From positions 3,136,501-3,200,500 of the forward strand of contig NC_134028.1 of NCBI RefSeq assembly GCF_964204645.1: a DNA stretch of 64,000 bases. The letters are read 5' to 3'. Both the position numbers and the translations under genes were made by a program. The number at the start of each line of letters is the position of its first letter. Positions within the stretch are counted from its first letter, which is position 1. The stretch is from Tubulanus polymorphus (lineage: Eukaryota > Nemertea > Palaeonemertea > Tubulaniformes > Tubulanidae). The notes beneath the pieces are model-generated. The model did no database searches. It was not told where the DNA came from and worked only from the letters and a program-made list of their open reading frames with translations. Shown here in pieces: positions 48,070 to 60,883 of the stretch.

Positions 48070-51000
48070 ATGACGACCACGTTTTTTCTATTTTTAGTTA
48101 CGTGTACAGTTATCACTTTTGGAGAGAAACCATCGACGTTATTGAGTGAAACTCTTGAAATTAATGAAAAAGATACGGTTAATGATAGACCTATAACAGA
48201 TTTTGATGAAGGCAAGGAAAATGTTGCGGGGCAAGTTACAGAAAACTCAGACGATTCATCGACGACACAAGAGACTGACGATGATGAAGAAGAGGAGAAT
48301 ACATCGAGTACATTCCAACAATCATTACATCAACTTACAAAAATAGCGTTAGACAATTTGAATTCTTACAAGGAATATCTTTTCGAATTGTTACAAGAAC
48401 TGCAAAATACGACCGCGTCAGAAAACAACAGTTCGCGTCCGGGAGTCGAAACCGCGTCGCAGGAGAAACCCGTTTCTAACGCGACTAGCGTCAATTCCAC
48501 CGAAGCCGTCAATAATTTAACGTACACGAAAAGAAACGAAAAACAAAGACGCATCGTGTGTCACGCGAGAAATCTGACGAACGCCGTCAATCGAACGATA
48601 GCTGTACGCGTCGTCAATAGTACGGTTTTACAGGAAAAACTTCAACTTAAGAATGAAACGGCCGGTAATTGTTTTCTGGTGATGTTTTACGCGCCGTGGT
48701 GTATATTCTGCGCCCGAACGGCTCCAGCTTATAACGCATTAGCGCGGAGCTTTCCACAAATGGAACTGTTTGCGATCGATGCTTTTTATTTCAGCAGGTG
48801 AGTGTCGGGGCAGGTGATTAATGAATTGGGGTTTAATCTTGATTTTCATGCTTTTAAGTCTTTTTTAGTAATTTCATTTACTTCCTGAATAATTTATATC
48901 AATAAATATCAGATTTACAAAATGAATATTGAATATAGAATTAGTTTGTTTTACGCATGAATATATGACACCTCCATGTGAATGTTATGCTCGGCTGCGC
49001 GGTTGATGCTGCAGGGTTGGGAGGATGAGCCATCGTTGTCCATCCGTCCGGCGTCAACTTTATTCGTGTCACATTTTTTCTCCTTAACCATATTTCCATG
49101 AAACCTGGTACACTTTTTCGCCTTGCTACCCCATCCTTATGAAGTTTTTGATCGATTGTCTTGAATCCATATTACTAAGCATTTATATAATTTTCAATCA
49201 CTGCTAGTCGTACAATTTTCGTGCAATCTTTGTACTGCCAGCAACCAATTCCAGCGGATCCGAGAGGCTGTTAATGTGCATGAATAATTGTAGTAGTTAT
49301 CGAAAAAAGAAAAGGTTAAAATGGTTTTGAATATTTTTCCCATCTTGGCTCATTTGTTCATGGAGCGTTGTTCTATAGGCTATCTGGACTGCAATTCATC
49401 TTAATTAGCTATAATTGAATCATGTGGAAACGTGATATTTCAGCACATTTAATCATTACATGGCACGTGTAAGGTCGCGAATTGTGTAATTCTCGCAAAT
49501 AGAAATATAACCTTCTTAGTCACGTAGAGAGGAAGTGACATCTATCCATCAGAATCAAAACTACTGTACTTGTATCAGGATAATGATCAGTGTATCATTA
49601 GAGGATAGAATAATGCCAGGGGACATACTGTATTTGTATCAGGATAATGATCAGGGTCCAGTTCCACAGTTCCGCGTTAAAATTTGACTCATTGAAAATG
49701 AACTAACTCAGAGTTAACTCTAACTCACAACTGTGGAACTGGGTCCAGTGTATCATTAGAGAATAGAATAATGCCAGGGGACTTCGTGGGTCAATGATGA
49801 CTTGTGCCACCAAGATATCCGGCTAGATGAGTCTGAATGCACACTAGCGACACCTGGGGATCAAAGAGGAATCCTCGGTTTCTACAGTTAAGCAGATACC
49901 CTATTGGTTTTTCTGTCAGACGATTAATAGAAATAAAATCAATGACCGCTAGGAAGGGGTATTTGTTGAGATATCTTCTGGCCCTACAACGTCCTACAGA
50001 AAATAATACATGTGTACAATGAAATAAGTTGCCACTTGGATTGTATTGTTAAGTTTGGTGTCTGTATTTTTTCTGTTGAAATGAATGAATGATTCAATTC
50101 GATTTATTTTTGGTATGTTATTTCAGTTTGAATGCTCGATTCGGTACGATCGCTGTTCCAAACATCTTACTATTTAGCAACGGTAGACCTGTCAGTAGAT
50201 TTAACGGCACTGAACGTAGTTTAGCCACTCTCATCTCGTATGTGGCTAATGTTACCGGTAAGTTCGACCACTGCTATTTTACCTTTTTTTATCAAGTTCT
50301 GTTAGCGGATGTCTGGATTTTGGATAACATTTGATTCGTAAAAGATGAATATATGGATATGATAATATAGTTTAAGTAACGCCTATGTAACTTAAGAGTC
50401 TTTGCATTTATTTAAATTTCTCGAAATACTGACACATGACAAGTTACAAAAAACAAATAGTTGGCTACATTAAGAAACATATCCTCACGACTTAAACACA
50501 GAAAATGTTATTACTATCTATTCTATGTGTGGTCAGTATTGATTTATTGCTGAAACGATTGTAATTCAACTCGAATACAATCACATCGAAGCGAACAGTC
50601 TTATTGAATGTTATGTGAACACTGGATTTACTCCTTGTAGAATTAATTGATTCTTCAAGATGTTGAATATCGTCGTGTATGTCGGCGTCATCACGACGCG
50701 TACGTCTTCTGCCCCGTGCCAGTTCGTGCCTGCTGACCAAAAATGTCGGACCAGGCCCGCAATTTTAGCATGGGTAAAATTATTTTGTTACTAACTGGTT
50801 CTTGGAGTGACTCACCCATTTTGCCTCAGCAGCATGACCGCTATGTAGTAACGAGTGAGTGATTAACTTGTGAATTAAGGCAGAATATACTCTGTTGCGG
50901 GCCGATTTGATCTGGACCATATAGTCTCCGTTTTAATGCCTCTTCGGGCCGGTATTTCGCGATTCGGGACTCGCTCGATATTTCGCTCCGTCCCATAATT

Positions 51001-54000
51001 TGACCCGTTGCTGCCGAGATCTCGCAACATTGCCCGATACTCTTTGCGCGCCGGCGAAATTTTCGTTAGATCTCAGTTGACTTCGCGCGTTCCCGTAGGC
51101 GATCTCCGCTCGTCGCATGAACAACTCATTTCTCGATCTCAAAGCGTTTAAATTTATCGAAACAATCGGCAGTTGATATTGCATCGGTTTCTGATAATAA
51201 TCGATTGGTGGTCGCGGCGCCTGATACGTCGCCATACCTTCCATACGTTCGTTTATCGCATCCAAATCACCAACAACTTTCAAACTTTCCTCGATACTCA
51301 AAGGTTTTATGAAATGACGGGAATATTTGAGTTTAGCGATCGCTGCGGCGCTTTCTGGCGGTCTCTGAATTCGTTTTATTTCGTCGATTTCGCCGAATGT
51401 TTGAAGGTTACTCACCAGCGCGTAGAAGAACGTTACCACAACGCTCAAACATAAAAGTGTGAACACTTTAACTTTGAATCTCATGACACGTTTTCAAGCC
51501 ATTTTTTATATCGAGAACTCACTCGGTTTTACGTACGAGTTTAATCTTCTCAACTATTCTCCGTCGTCTTGAAATCCTGCTAGTTTTAGTCTCAATATGT
51601 TGTAATTCCTGAGCTGTCTGAACCACCACGACTCCTACTGTTGTCATTTTCATACATTTTGTTGCGGTTGCGGTGAAATCATCATCATCATCATCATTTT
51701 TCGTAAACACAACTCAAGTCGTCGGAGGCTGCTGTAAGTTCCTCGTCTAGCCGCGTAACATCCCACTAACAAATCAACTGAATGAATGAATGGTGGCTGT
51801 CCTGCTGTAAAATTTATGAACTAGCAAGTGCACTACACCATTAATCAGTTTCTCAAGCACATTTACTTTCCCCGATGGATCATTAAGTCACTCGTCATAA
51901 GGAGATATTCGACTGTAGTTTTTCAAGGTTTCGTCATTTTCTGTGTTGTTTTTTCGGTATGTCTCGTTCGGCTGTCAATACGGAAGTGTATGTTTGTGTA
52001 GACGCAGATATATGGAGTTTGCGTGTTCTACCAGCGATGAAACATACTTCCAGAGGTCCATAAACTAACGCCGTCTCTGCCAACTGCCTTTAACTTCGTT
52101 CATCTGTTTTTTATTTTCGACCGAAACTTCATTGAAAATGCGATTTTATTTCATCGGTTAAAGGACGTATAGAATACTAAAATGAAGTGTAGAGTAGATC
52201 CCGGCATCTCCCTCTTCAGAAATAAACCAAGTGAACACGTACTCGATATTTGTTCATACTCAACAGCTCTCGACTTAGTTCGCGAACGAGGGAATGATTC
52301 AGCTGCTGATTTCCTAGACAGAAAAAAAACGAGGATGACAAAGAATTTGTGACAGGTCTCTTGTTAGGATCGTAATCCGTAGGTGTCACCAGCGCGAGTA
52401 ATCAGTCTGTTACTTTTAAATCTTAAACCATATCCAATATGGAGGAAAAATATTAAGGACATTTGAGCAATTTAAATTGTCCTGGTACTTTCTTGAACTG
52501 CTTGAGGGCCTCCTTGAACAATACATATATCGTAGTGTTTCGACGAAAAAGGCTCCAGAGCCTTCAAAAGCCATTCATAGTATTACTAATATATTATATA
52601 TGTAAAACATAAAGCCTCTCCACTTGGATTCTAGATGTCGATGACAAAATAGAAAACATCCAGGATTATCACCCCGCGGAGTTAAAAATTTGAGATGAAC
52701 CAGCAAACATTAGAATAAACAGTTACACAACTATCAGGCGGAAGTAAAACTTTTTAAAAAGTAAACTTTAGTTTCATTTGCTTTACACAAATAGTGGGAA
52801 AATGTCAGCTCGGCCATCGGAATATTTACAGCTGTCTCGTTATTGTTGTTTTAGGTGTTTTATTAATGCGGAAAAACATTTAACATTCGTTACTTTCATC
52901 GTGAAAATCTGTGACATTTTCTCTCCTATTATTATTCATTTGCTCTTTCGACAAATTGCTTTCATCTAGATTTTCATGTCTAAGATAATTGAGAATAATT
53001 AGTGTGAAAAGATCATCAAGCAATTAAATCGGAAAAACCCGCTTGATTAGATAAATTTTTGATTTTCGTATGGGAATGTATGTGTACTGTGAGTGTGCGG
53101 GTATGATCGCGTTGTGGGCGTGTTTTGACATTTCGCTCTACGACTGTAAATGTCATGCTTTCGTATTCGTTATTCATTTTCTATCGCTACAGAAAATGAT
53201 GTCATTTCTATCGGTGAATGATAGTCTCTCGTACGACTGACATTAAACGTCGCGATGAGACGTGGATAAAACCATTGATTTCCGGAGAGGAGGAGACGTC
53301 GATATATTTCTACTATTTCATCTCGATGGGCGACTGCTTTTGTCGACCGCGTCTGTTTAACCTACCGCCATGAGACGTTTCATTTGTGTGTAGGCCGCAG
53401 AATTATTTTCATAAAACACTTACCACGCAGTAGATTAAACCCAATTTCATTAAAATGAAAAAACTGAAGCACCCACTCGTATTTTCTGGTGGTAAATGAT
53501 ACAATATGCTTCATTGACGGGGATTGGAAATCGTTTTTGATTCATGCGGAAATTCTAGTCTAATTGGCGATTGCTTGTCAACTGATGATTAGTTTGAAAT
53601 GATAAATGCTGTATAGTAAGCCTTCAGATCTTACATTAACTGATTGCTCAAAATATATCTCCTGTCAAACGTTATACGATATACTTGGAATATCCGATAT
53701 CATGGGAAAATACAACTCAAGCAATACTAAGTCCTCTGGAGAATTCTGGTGGATGAGGTTTTTACCCGAGGCCGAAATGAATGACTTAAATCTGGTTGCT
53801 ACTCTGATTTTCATGGCAAAATTTGTTCTCGGTATTATTCAATGTACTAAGAACGTTTACAGCTAACGTAGTCTGTTTACTGTACGAAATCACTACCACC
53901 ATACAAAAACCACTTATTCCGAAAAAATATCCATTTCATCGTAACAAGGGATTAAAAAATATCTAAGGCAAATATTTTGTATTTCTAGTGTTATGTAGTT

Positions 54001-54724
54001 CTCACTTGATTCAGACATAAGACAAACACTTGTATAATACGTATACAATTCCAACACTGTTGCAAAACATTTCATCTGTAATGCTGGAAAATATTTTCTA
54101 GTCTGGCACCTTATTTCAATCAATACTTGGGCAGCCAGATCTCCGTCGTAGTGGCTATTTACAGGCTGCTGGGTTCCCCTTTTTGTGACGACAGACCGTT
54201 AAAATCTGTAAACTTGGCACTCATCCTCTCGGAAATTGCATCTTCTTCCAGTATATTCCTCAGAGATTTTTCGAAAAAAGGCCAAGGGGAACCCCACTCG
54301 CAGCCTTTGGGCATAGCTGCTTGATTGAGCGAAGAAATGCCAAATTTCCATAGGTCTACCCCTGAAATGTGATAAATCTATTCTATGGGCTTATCTCGGG
54401 AATGTTCTGTCTCAAAAATGGTTTTACCTGTGAACATGTCTCTAGATTGTTTTTATACTCATATTTTGACATTCGTGGATATTTTAAATTTTCTATCTCC
54501 TATTTTCAGGTTTTAACGCGTCGGAAGTGAATATTACAGAAGCCGACTACATCGGACCATTGTCATCGGTACCAACGGAGGACACGAACTATTTACTCAT
54601 TTTATCGTGGGCGTTTGTCATAGCGTTTAGTTCAATTATGATTGCGAAGTCAAATTCTGGGATGCAACTGTGGCACAAAGTGCAATTATTGTGGCAAGAA
54701 CATCAACACCAGCATGTCGATTGA
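48070..54724 (+). CDS. TXNDC15: TXNDC15, thioredoxin-domain membrane protein
   Basis: TXNDC15 is a type I ER/ciliary membrane protein, needed for ciliogenesis in vertebrates. Three exons join in frame: 48070-48797, 50127-50257 and 54510-54724, giving 357 residues against about 360 in human. The N-terminus is a signal peptide (TTTFFLFLVTCTVITFG). An acidic, N-glycosylated linker of about 180 residues follows. The thioredoxin domain has FLVMFYAPWCIFCARTAP, then LNARFGTIAVPNILLFSNGR and SRFNGTERSL. The C-terminus has a TM helix (YLLILSWAFVIAFSSIMIA) and a short cytosolic tail ending HQHQHVD. The active-site CIFC has both cysteines. My recollection is that mammalian TXNDC15 lacks the second cysteine, so this form may be redox-active. 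Intron 2 (4.25 kb) contains an antisense ORF. Orthology is secure. Confidence 0.95.
49562..49782. repeat. 64-bp tandem duplication, second copy split by a MITE
   Basis: Copy 1 (49562-49624) begins TACTGTACTTGTATCAGGAT and is uninterrupted. Copy 2 starts at 49626 and resumes after the insert at 49749, ending at 49782. The copies differ at about two positions. Copy 1 therefore shows the empty target of the MITE in copy 2. It lies in TXNDC15 intron 1. Confidence 0.9.
49655..49745. mobile_element. 91-bp MITE with 3-bp target duplication CAG
   Basis: The ends GGTCCAGTTCCACAGTT and AACTGTGGAACTGGGTC are inverted repeats. CAG flanks both sides and occurs once in the empty copy at 49588-49590. It is the same end type as 16905-17037. 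Boundaries are unusually secure because of the empty site. Confidence 0.85.
50933..51484 (-). CDS. Type II membrane or secreted protein, 183 residues, antisense in TXNDC15 intron 2
   Basis: An uninterrupted minus-strand frame from the ATG at 51484 to a TAA at 50933. The start MRFKVKVFTLLCLSVVVTFF, then YALVS, is a signal anchor or uncleaved signal. The rest is hydrophilic and basic, without cysteines. It includes SRHFIKPLSIEESLKVVGD, APRPPIDYYQKPMQYQLPIV and several RSRNE-like turns. The layout of a short cytosolic N-terminus, one helix and a stem resembles Golgi type II enzymes, but no catalytic domain is present. It could be the first exon of a larger gene, a complete small protein, or a degraded gene. 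CG-rich composition stands out from the intron around it and supports coding. I do not recognise the family. A minus-strand frame at 51519-51710 just upstream ends near a GTGAGT donor and may be leader sequence. Confidence 0.6.
   Translation of the reverse strand: MRFKVKVFTLLCLSVVVTFFYALVSNLQTFGEIDEIKRIQRPPESAAAIAKLKYSRHFIKPLSIEESLKVVGDLDAINERMEGMATYQAPRPPIDYYQKPMQYQLPIVSINLNALRSRNELFMRRAEIAYGNARSQLRSNENFAGAQRVSGNVARSRQQRVKLWDGAKYRASPESRNTGPKRH
52531..52570 (-). repeat. Fold-back motif ending CGAAACACTACG
   Basis: Minus strand: TTTTGAAGGCTCTGGAGCC, then TTTTTCGTCGAAAC. A short hairpin GGCTC-TG-GAGCC precedes GAAAC. It is the third relative of the 31752 motif and lies in TXNDC15 intron 2. Confidence 0.3.
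52571..54509. other. Rest of TXNDC15 intron 2
   Basis: Frames at 53606-53866 and 54127-54324 (plus) have no splice signals or recognisable sequence. It is intronic DNA. Confidence 0.5.
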
Positions 54725-55352
54725 TGAATAGCTCATTACTTCGAAAAAAATCTTCTCAGATCTCCTCCGCATTGGCTCTAAATAACTTTAAAAGCAACCA
54801 TTGATCTTTAAAAATGTGATGGTTTTAATGACGATGTGTCGTATTCTGAGAAAGCTATAAGCGCCATCGCGAAGGTTTCGTGTAAGCGAGCTTACCATGG
54901 CAACTGTTTAGAATGCAATTTAGCAAACTGCTGTCAAGTTAGTAAGCTCCAATTCGGATCATTCATCCGATTTATGTCAAAATCTGAATCAAATTCTCCG
55001 ATGTAATTTGTATATGAATAATTAATGACATTGTATAAACGTATGATTCTGGGTGTATGCGTATAACCAATAATCCATGGACTGGCTGAATCTGTCGTGG
55101 CATTTTTTATGGGAAAGATATCTTTTGTCATGCCAAGTCGGATATCTGTTCGCCAAGAGTGTACACTGTGTACATGTATTAAGATATATGATTTCGTATC
55201 AAGATTTTACATCAAAGTAAATATTGTTGTAAGAATTTTTAATGTTTAACCTGTGAATATATTTCTTTTTAAGAAACGCTGCATACAGAAAATACGCAGT
55301 AGTAAAGATAGAGAGATAGGAAAGAGCTATTTTCACAGCTGAAAGGTTTTCT

Positions 55353-55669
55353 AATAAAATGCAGATTGTAACTTGTTGTATGAGTCTTCAGTTTCTCCAG
55401 TACTTCGTGAGCTAAACTTCCCACATCCCCTAATATTTTCTTTGCTCTGAAAACATTCAGCTGTCGTCATGTGCGTTAGCTTGGAATGCTTTTAGCTGCC
55501 TTAAATCTTATTAATACTGATCTCAAAGTTCTCAACTTAGGAAGCAAAGAATTACAGTATTTCACCTATCTGTTGTAATATCAGTTAGTTTAGTTGTACT
55601 GAAGTCACTGATTACAAGCTACTTCGAATTGTTATCGAGATTGTAAATAATATAAATCACAAAAATAAA
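55353..55669 (+). terminator. TXNDC15 polyadenylation signals
   Basis: AATAAA at 55353-55358 and at 55664-55669 would give 3' UTRs of about 650 or 950 bases. Use is inferred. Confidence 0.45.
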
Positions 55670-56124
55670 TTATATAGTTGTTTTTTTTTCATAAATTGTT
55701 GATTTCATAATTTTCTGGTTTTTTTTTTCGTGCGAGACTTTGATCTAGGCTGTGCACTGGCTGGAACAAAATAGACTTGGCTTCAAATCCCTGGTGAATT
55801 AACATATCCTAGTACACGGATGGAAATTTATAGGTTGATGAAGGAACTGTGCAAACTACTATATTAGTAGAATATTGATTGATTTATCAAATGGCTAAAG
55901 CCTTTGAGAATAAAGTTCAATTCGCTATAAATTCTTCCTGTGGCATGTGAGACCTCAATCGTCGGCCGCTTATACATTCGCTAATAAAAGACTTCTATGG
56001 ATAGTTTGAAAATCGTTTTAAAAAGCAGATTTCTCTTAAATAAAGCTTTATAAGTGTTGAATGGTGAATGAAATTTGATTTAGAAAAGTATGAATATTCC
56101 TTACATGCCACAGTAGAACTGCGA
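55670..56124. other. Intergenic, no gene seen
   Basis: Stops in all frames and poly-T runs only. Confidence 0.5.
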
Positions 56125-56296
56125 AGCCCTGTTAGATCTCAGCCGTTCAGTGCTGCCCCTATCAATAACGATAGCGGAATTTCTCTGAACTAAAATCGTC
56201 GAAGATGTTACGCGAGTATTATGTTAGTTCACGTTTTATCCGCTATCGTTATACCGAGGGGCAGCACTAGACGGTCGAGATCTGACCAGGCTATTT
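56125..56296. mobile_element. MITE with about 55-bp inverted arms
   Basis: The left arm 56125-56178 (AGCCCTGTTAGATCTCAGCC...) and right arm 56236-56296 (...CGGTCGAGATCTGACCAGGCT) are inverted copies with scattered mismatches. Both carry GTGCTGCCCCT and ATAACGATAGCGG in inverted relation. Confidence 0.8.
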
Positions 56297-59200
56297 CACT
56301 GAAGCGCCTCGTGCTTTAATGAAATTATTCCGTTTGTTAATTAAGACTTTGAAAATATCCTAAATAGAAATGATTCTCAATCTTTTTCGTATATTTTTGA
56401 TTTTCGTTAAGAGGGAAAAAATTAAATCATTAAATCACCAAAGGTGTCAATTTATGGCGCAGTTCTACATGTCGATCATGGATTCAACTAATTTTTCCGC
56501 AAAAGTTCTGAAAAGTGCTTATACTTTTGCTTAAGCCTTACTACTACGTACCACATGCAATATACAATTAACATGAATCAATATGCCTTTGATGTCTACC
56601 AGTAAAACTCCGCTCGCCGAGTCGGATTCGATGAACTTGGATAAATTCAAACACTCGCACAGATCTATGTTCGTTGAAATATTTCTGTGACACTCTTTAT
56701 GAAAACATGATATCCATCTCGTTTATCACTCATCAATTTGGACACATTTTTACGGTCCCAAAATGTCCATCTTGAGCGGAGTCAATTAACTGTATACATC
56801 GCGTAATTTACGTTGACAACTTAACGAAATCTAAGCCCTTATATTCGGATTAGCATTTAGAAGGATAAATCTCCAAGACAGGAAATTCGCAATTAGGCCG
56901 AGTAGCATCCATGCATCTAATCCTGATATAACGGGAAAGAGAATTACTATTCAGGTATTAGAAGGTAATTTGTTTTGACCACCAGGAATTGTTGTTCGCT
57001 TTGACGCAGATACCTTTTCAAAAGAAGCCCTTCATCAACGATATTGTTACATAATACACGTGTTTGTATTTAACAAATATACGGTGTAATTATTTCGGGA
57101 TTAAGCAAAAGACAACGACAATTTACGATTCAACTTTTCTCAATGCCTCGGTGAACATTCTCCAATTACGCAGGATTAGAATATTTAATGCATTCGAATT
57201 AGACACACCACTATCCACTCGTCAAAGGAAACTAAGTGTAGGCTTTATCTTTCTTGGTTTAAGTGGGTCCCAAATCAATGACTTCTTTAGAAGTCCAAAA
57301 CCTTCAGTTCAAACGTATTCTCTATCTGAATTTGGAATACGCAAACATCACCTTCAGACAAAGCAAGATTGATCCAGAAAAAAACCATAAAGTTCGGTAA
57401 TCCTCTGATTTCATCATGTTGGATTCGATTTCTGTGAATAGTCATGAGATCACACTGACATTTCCTTGCAAAATTACGAACACATTAATCAACAAAATTT
57501 CATTCATTTCTTGAAGTATTAGCAGCTGCCGTCCTTGACGAATGTTAAAGTTCTATTGTAGGCTCTATTAAAGATCTTGAGATGCGCGACCAATACCGGA
57601 AAACGGGGATATATGGGGTAATAGATTATTGTCCATATTTACCACATGTTGAGAAAATTCTTTCACCGCGCCGGTCAATTTCTTCTCATCTCACTCTGCA
57701 ATATAATCACCTGATACCAGATTATTGTGATGACCAAAGATCAAACAGCGACAATATTGATAGAGAGAGATATTTGAATAGATAATACGATAGTCATAAT
57801 TGGTGCCAAATGAGAGATTTCCATTTACATCGACTGAATGCAACCGAATCCTTGTTGTGAAGGATCTACTGGTGCCCTCATGTAGTATTCAGAAATTATA
57901 CTACATCGAATAATTTCCTGTATCAAATATCACCTTATAATGTAATACAATGTATCAATTGATACATTTCTCAAAATATCCAAAACGTCCCGAACTACAC
58001 TGATTGGGATACAAATATTTTAATGAACAGCTGATATAGGCAAATTATTTCATTCAAAATTACTTCAATCGGGAAGTTTCCTTTTAAAAAAGCCAAACGT
58101 GAGTTTGTCAGACCCTGAGAATACGTAGATTATATATGTACTTTATGATGTCCTGATAATCGGGTTCAGAATACTTTCATATGTTATGGACGCAGTACAT
58201 GACAAATCTAATTAACTATTCTATATCCATCGTATTAATTAACAGTTTTATGACGTCCTGCAATTGGCGTACTGCAAGTAACCATTATCTTGAGAGACTG
58301 AAGCATTAACGTAGTTACTGGACCCAGTCATGTTAGTCTACCAATTACGAAAAAGGTCAATGAGCAATAATCCCAGAGTCTGAAATATTCATCTGGGAAA
58401 ATCCAGTGTGTTTGACTTCATTTCTCTCCTTCATGTCTCGCAGACTTTCTACGAGAAATGGGCTAATAGAGCCGTGCGACCAGGGGGGACTCAACCAGTT
58501 AAAAAACTACTAAATTGTTGGCCTTTAACTTTATATAATCAGACCCATCGAATTCTTACTGTCCCTGGTTCGAATCTGTGTCTAACACAGACACGGCGAT
58601 ATCCACGTAGTTAATTCACCTGACAGATCAAGCCTTCAACAGTAACATCGGAGAGAAGGGAACTTCACAAATTCAAGGAAGTTATGGATAAAAACAAGAA
58701 CAGAATCTTTTTAAATTTTCATCGACCATTCATTTTATTACACCCTCTTGCATACAAACGTTATTGCACAGTTTAATATACAAAAATAATAAGAAATTTT
58801 ACTTACATAGAAAATATATTCTATACATAGTATTTATTTATATGATGTATTTTTTTGCATAATACAGTTTGGAATGAATTTCAACATGATATAATTAAGT
58901 AATTAATACGACAACACTTTATTACGATATACAAAATCTTAATGGAATAGTTGCATTAATGACTGATTGCAAAACATTTGCACAAAAATGATTAAAAATT
59001 TGCATCAGTTCTGTATAAAAATCATTTTCAGTTTTTCACATAAAATCAAATTGTAGAGGATGAAACAACAAGACGTTCATAATAGAATGAGTAGTGAAGT
59101 GGGTCCCGATATCATTCTTAAAATGGGTGCTGTAAAATGTAAATCATTTTGAATAAAAACTACCATTGTTTCATCTCAACAAAAGAGCTAGATCAAATAT

Positions 59201-60733
59201 AGCTCGGAAATAAACACAAACCACTCTCGACTCGAGACGAACTTTCGAGGATTTTTCACAATCAAGATTTTGACACATGACGAAAAATGAGTTGCTCTCC
59301 ACTGTCAACAACTCGGAAACAATTTTCATTTAGCGAGCACAATCAAGTGTTTTACACACGAGTGCCATACAGAATTAGGGGAGGGGGAGGGGAGTTGTAG
59401 ACGGTGCTTGACGAAGTAATTAAAGATATTCAATCACCTCAGTAACGCTCTGCATACAGCGCAGTATGAATATTTTACATATCAATACAATCATCACTCA
59501 TTTGCACCCGGATAGGACAGTCAGCTATTTAAACAGTAAATACTATTGTGTTGCAATGATGCGTGAAGTATGTAAACTGTTTCGTTGTTTTAGTAGTTTT
59601 ATTGTCAACTTTAAATCTAAAACAAACACATTTTGTGCAGTAATGTTTTACATCTATACAGAGTTGGTGTTTCTTAGAATACACGTAGCAATGATAACTC
59701 AAAACTAATTCAATCCATTCATAGGATTTAGTTAATGCAGAGTGAAAAACGAGTTCATTCTACGTCAATCTGATATTATTTATTCAATTATTCGAAGTAT
59801 TCCAAATTTGTAGCACCATGGACTCTAAAACGATTTCGTAGCTCTTCATAGGAGATCATCGCTCACTGTATCACTCATATACTTAACTGCACAAAATAAA
59901 AACAGATGTTTAAAGAACTGTCAGTATTCATCGGATCAAACGGGATTCGAAAATCCTTACAATACGAAAATCCTTACAATACGTAACATTCATTACACAA
60001 TAGCATATACCACATATACCTGATACAGTCATTCACATAATACACGTTTATTCGAGACATTCTTAAAAATAGACCGGCGTCATAGAACGCTATGATTTAT
60101 TGAATTTCACACAGAGGCATTCAATTTTCAATTACACCATACATGATATATGTACATGTATACACTACATAGTGACTCCGGGAAATACATATCAGCGTGC
60201 GAAAACTAGTGCGGCATTGTGACTGCTAAATAACCGGTGATAAATGCTCCAAAAAACTTTACGAAGTACCTGGTTGTCATAGATATAGATTTTAATGGAA
60301 GATTCATGAACTATTCAACTAATTTCAAGCCCTTTTTTACAGCAGAGATTTGTTAAGTACAGTATAATAATATCACTGATGAAAATGTTTAAAGCAACAT
60401 TCTCTACGTACAAAAACATATCAATTTAATCCACACACAAGAAATCCAACACTTGATTTAATCGTGATGGAACTGTTAAAGTAAAATGCATTAAGAAAAG
60501 AGTACTTCGTGTCACCTCGGAGTGTAATCTTCAGTCTGATTACCCCAAGGTGTCACTACTACAGATCAGTCATTCCTGGATATAGGCCTAAGGAGTTTCA
60601 AAGGAGAAATTTCCAAATTTTGAGGAAGCGTCAGCATGACTTACATCCCGATCACTGCAGAATCCTCCTAAATCGGTAATGTTTATCTTGGTAAACTGTT
60701 AATTCGGTGGTTTTGTAAGCAAGATTATATCCT
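56297..60733. other. Intergenic, no gene seen
   Basis: Open frames (57064-57372, 57582-57785, 59466-59708 plus) lack support. A B-box-like GGTTCGAATC at about 58568-58577 might mark a tRNA-derived repeat, but no A box is convincing. Confidence 0.5.
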
Positions 60734-60739
60734 TTTATT
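60734..60739 (-). terminator. Polyadenylation signal
   Basis: AATAAA on the minus strand, about 145 bases past the stop at 60884. Confidence 0.55.
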
Positions 60740-60883
60740 ACTGAATTCTGTTTCTAATTCGGTAACCGCTTACAGGACAAAAAATATCCCTATGAATAGC
60801 ATATTTCTCCTTTCGGAGTTTTAGGTATTTAGCTCATATTAAAGGAGTTATTTCAGTAATCAAGGAGTCGTATGGACACTGTA

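Noticed and set aside
57064-57372. Plus-strand 102-codon frame
   Set aside because: Low-complexity AT-rich sequence without splice sites or recognisable motifs.
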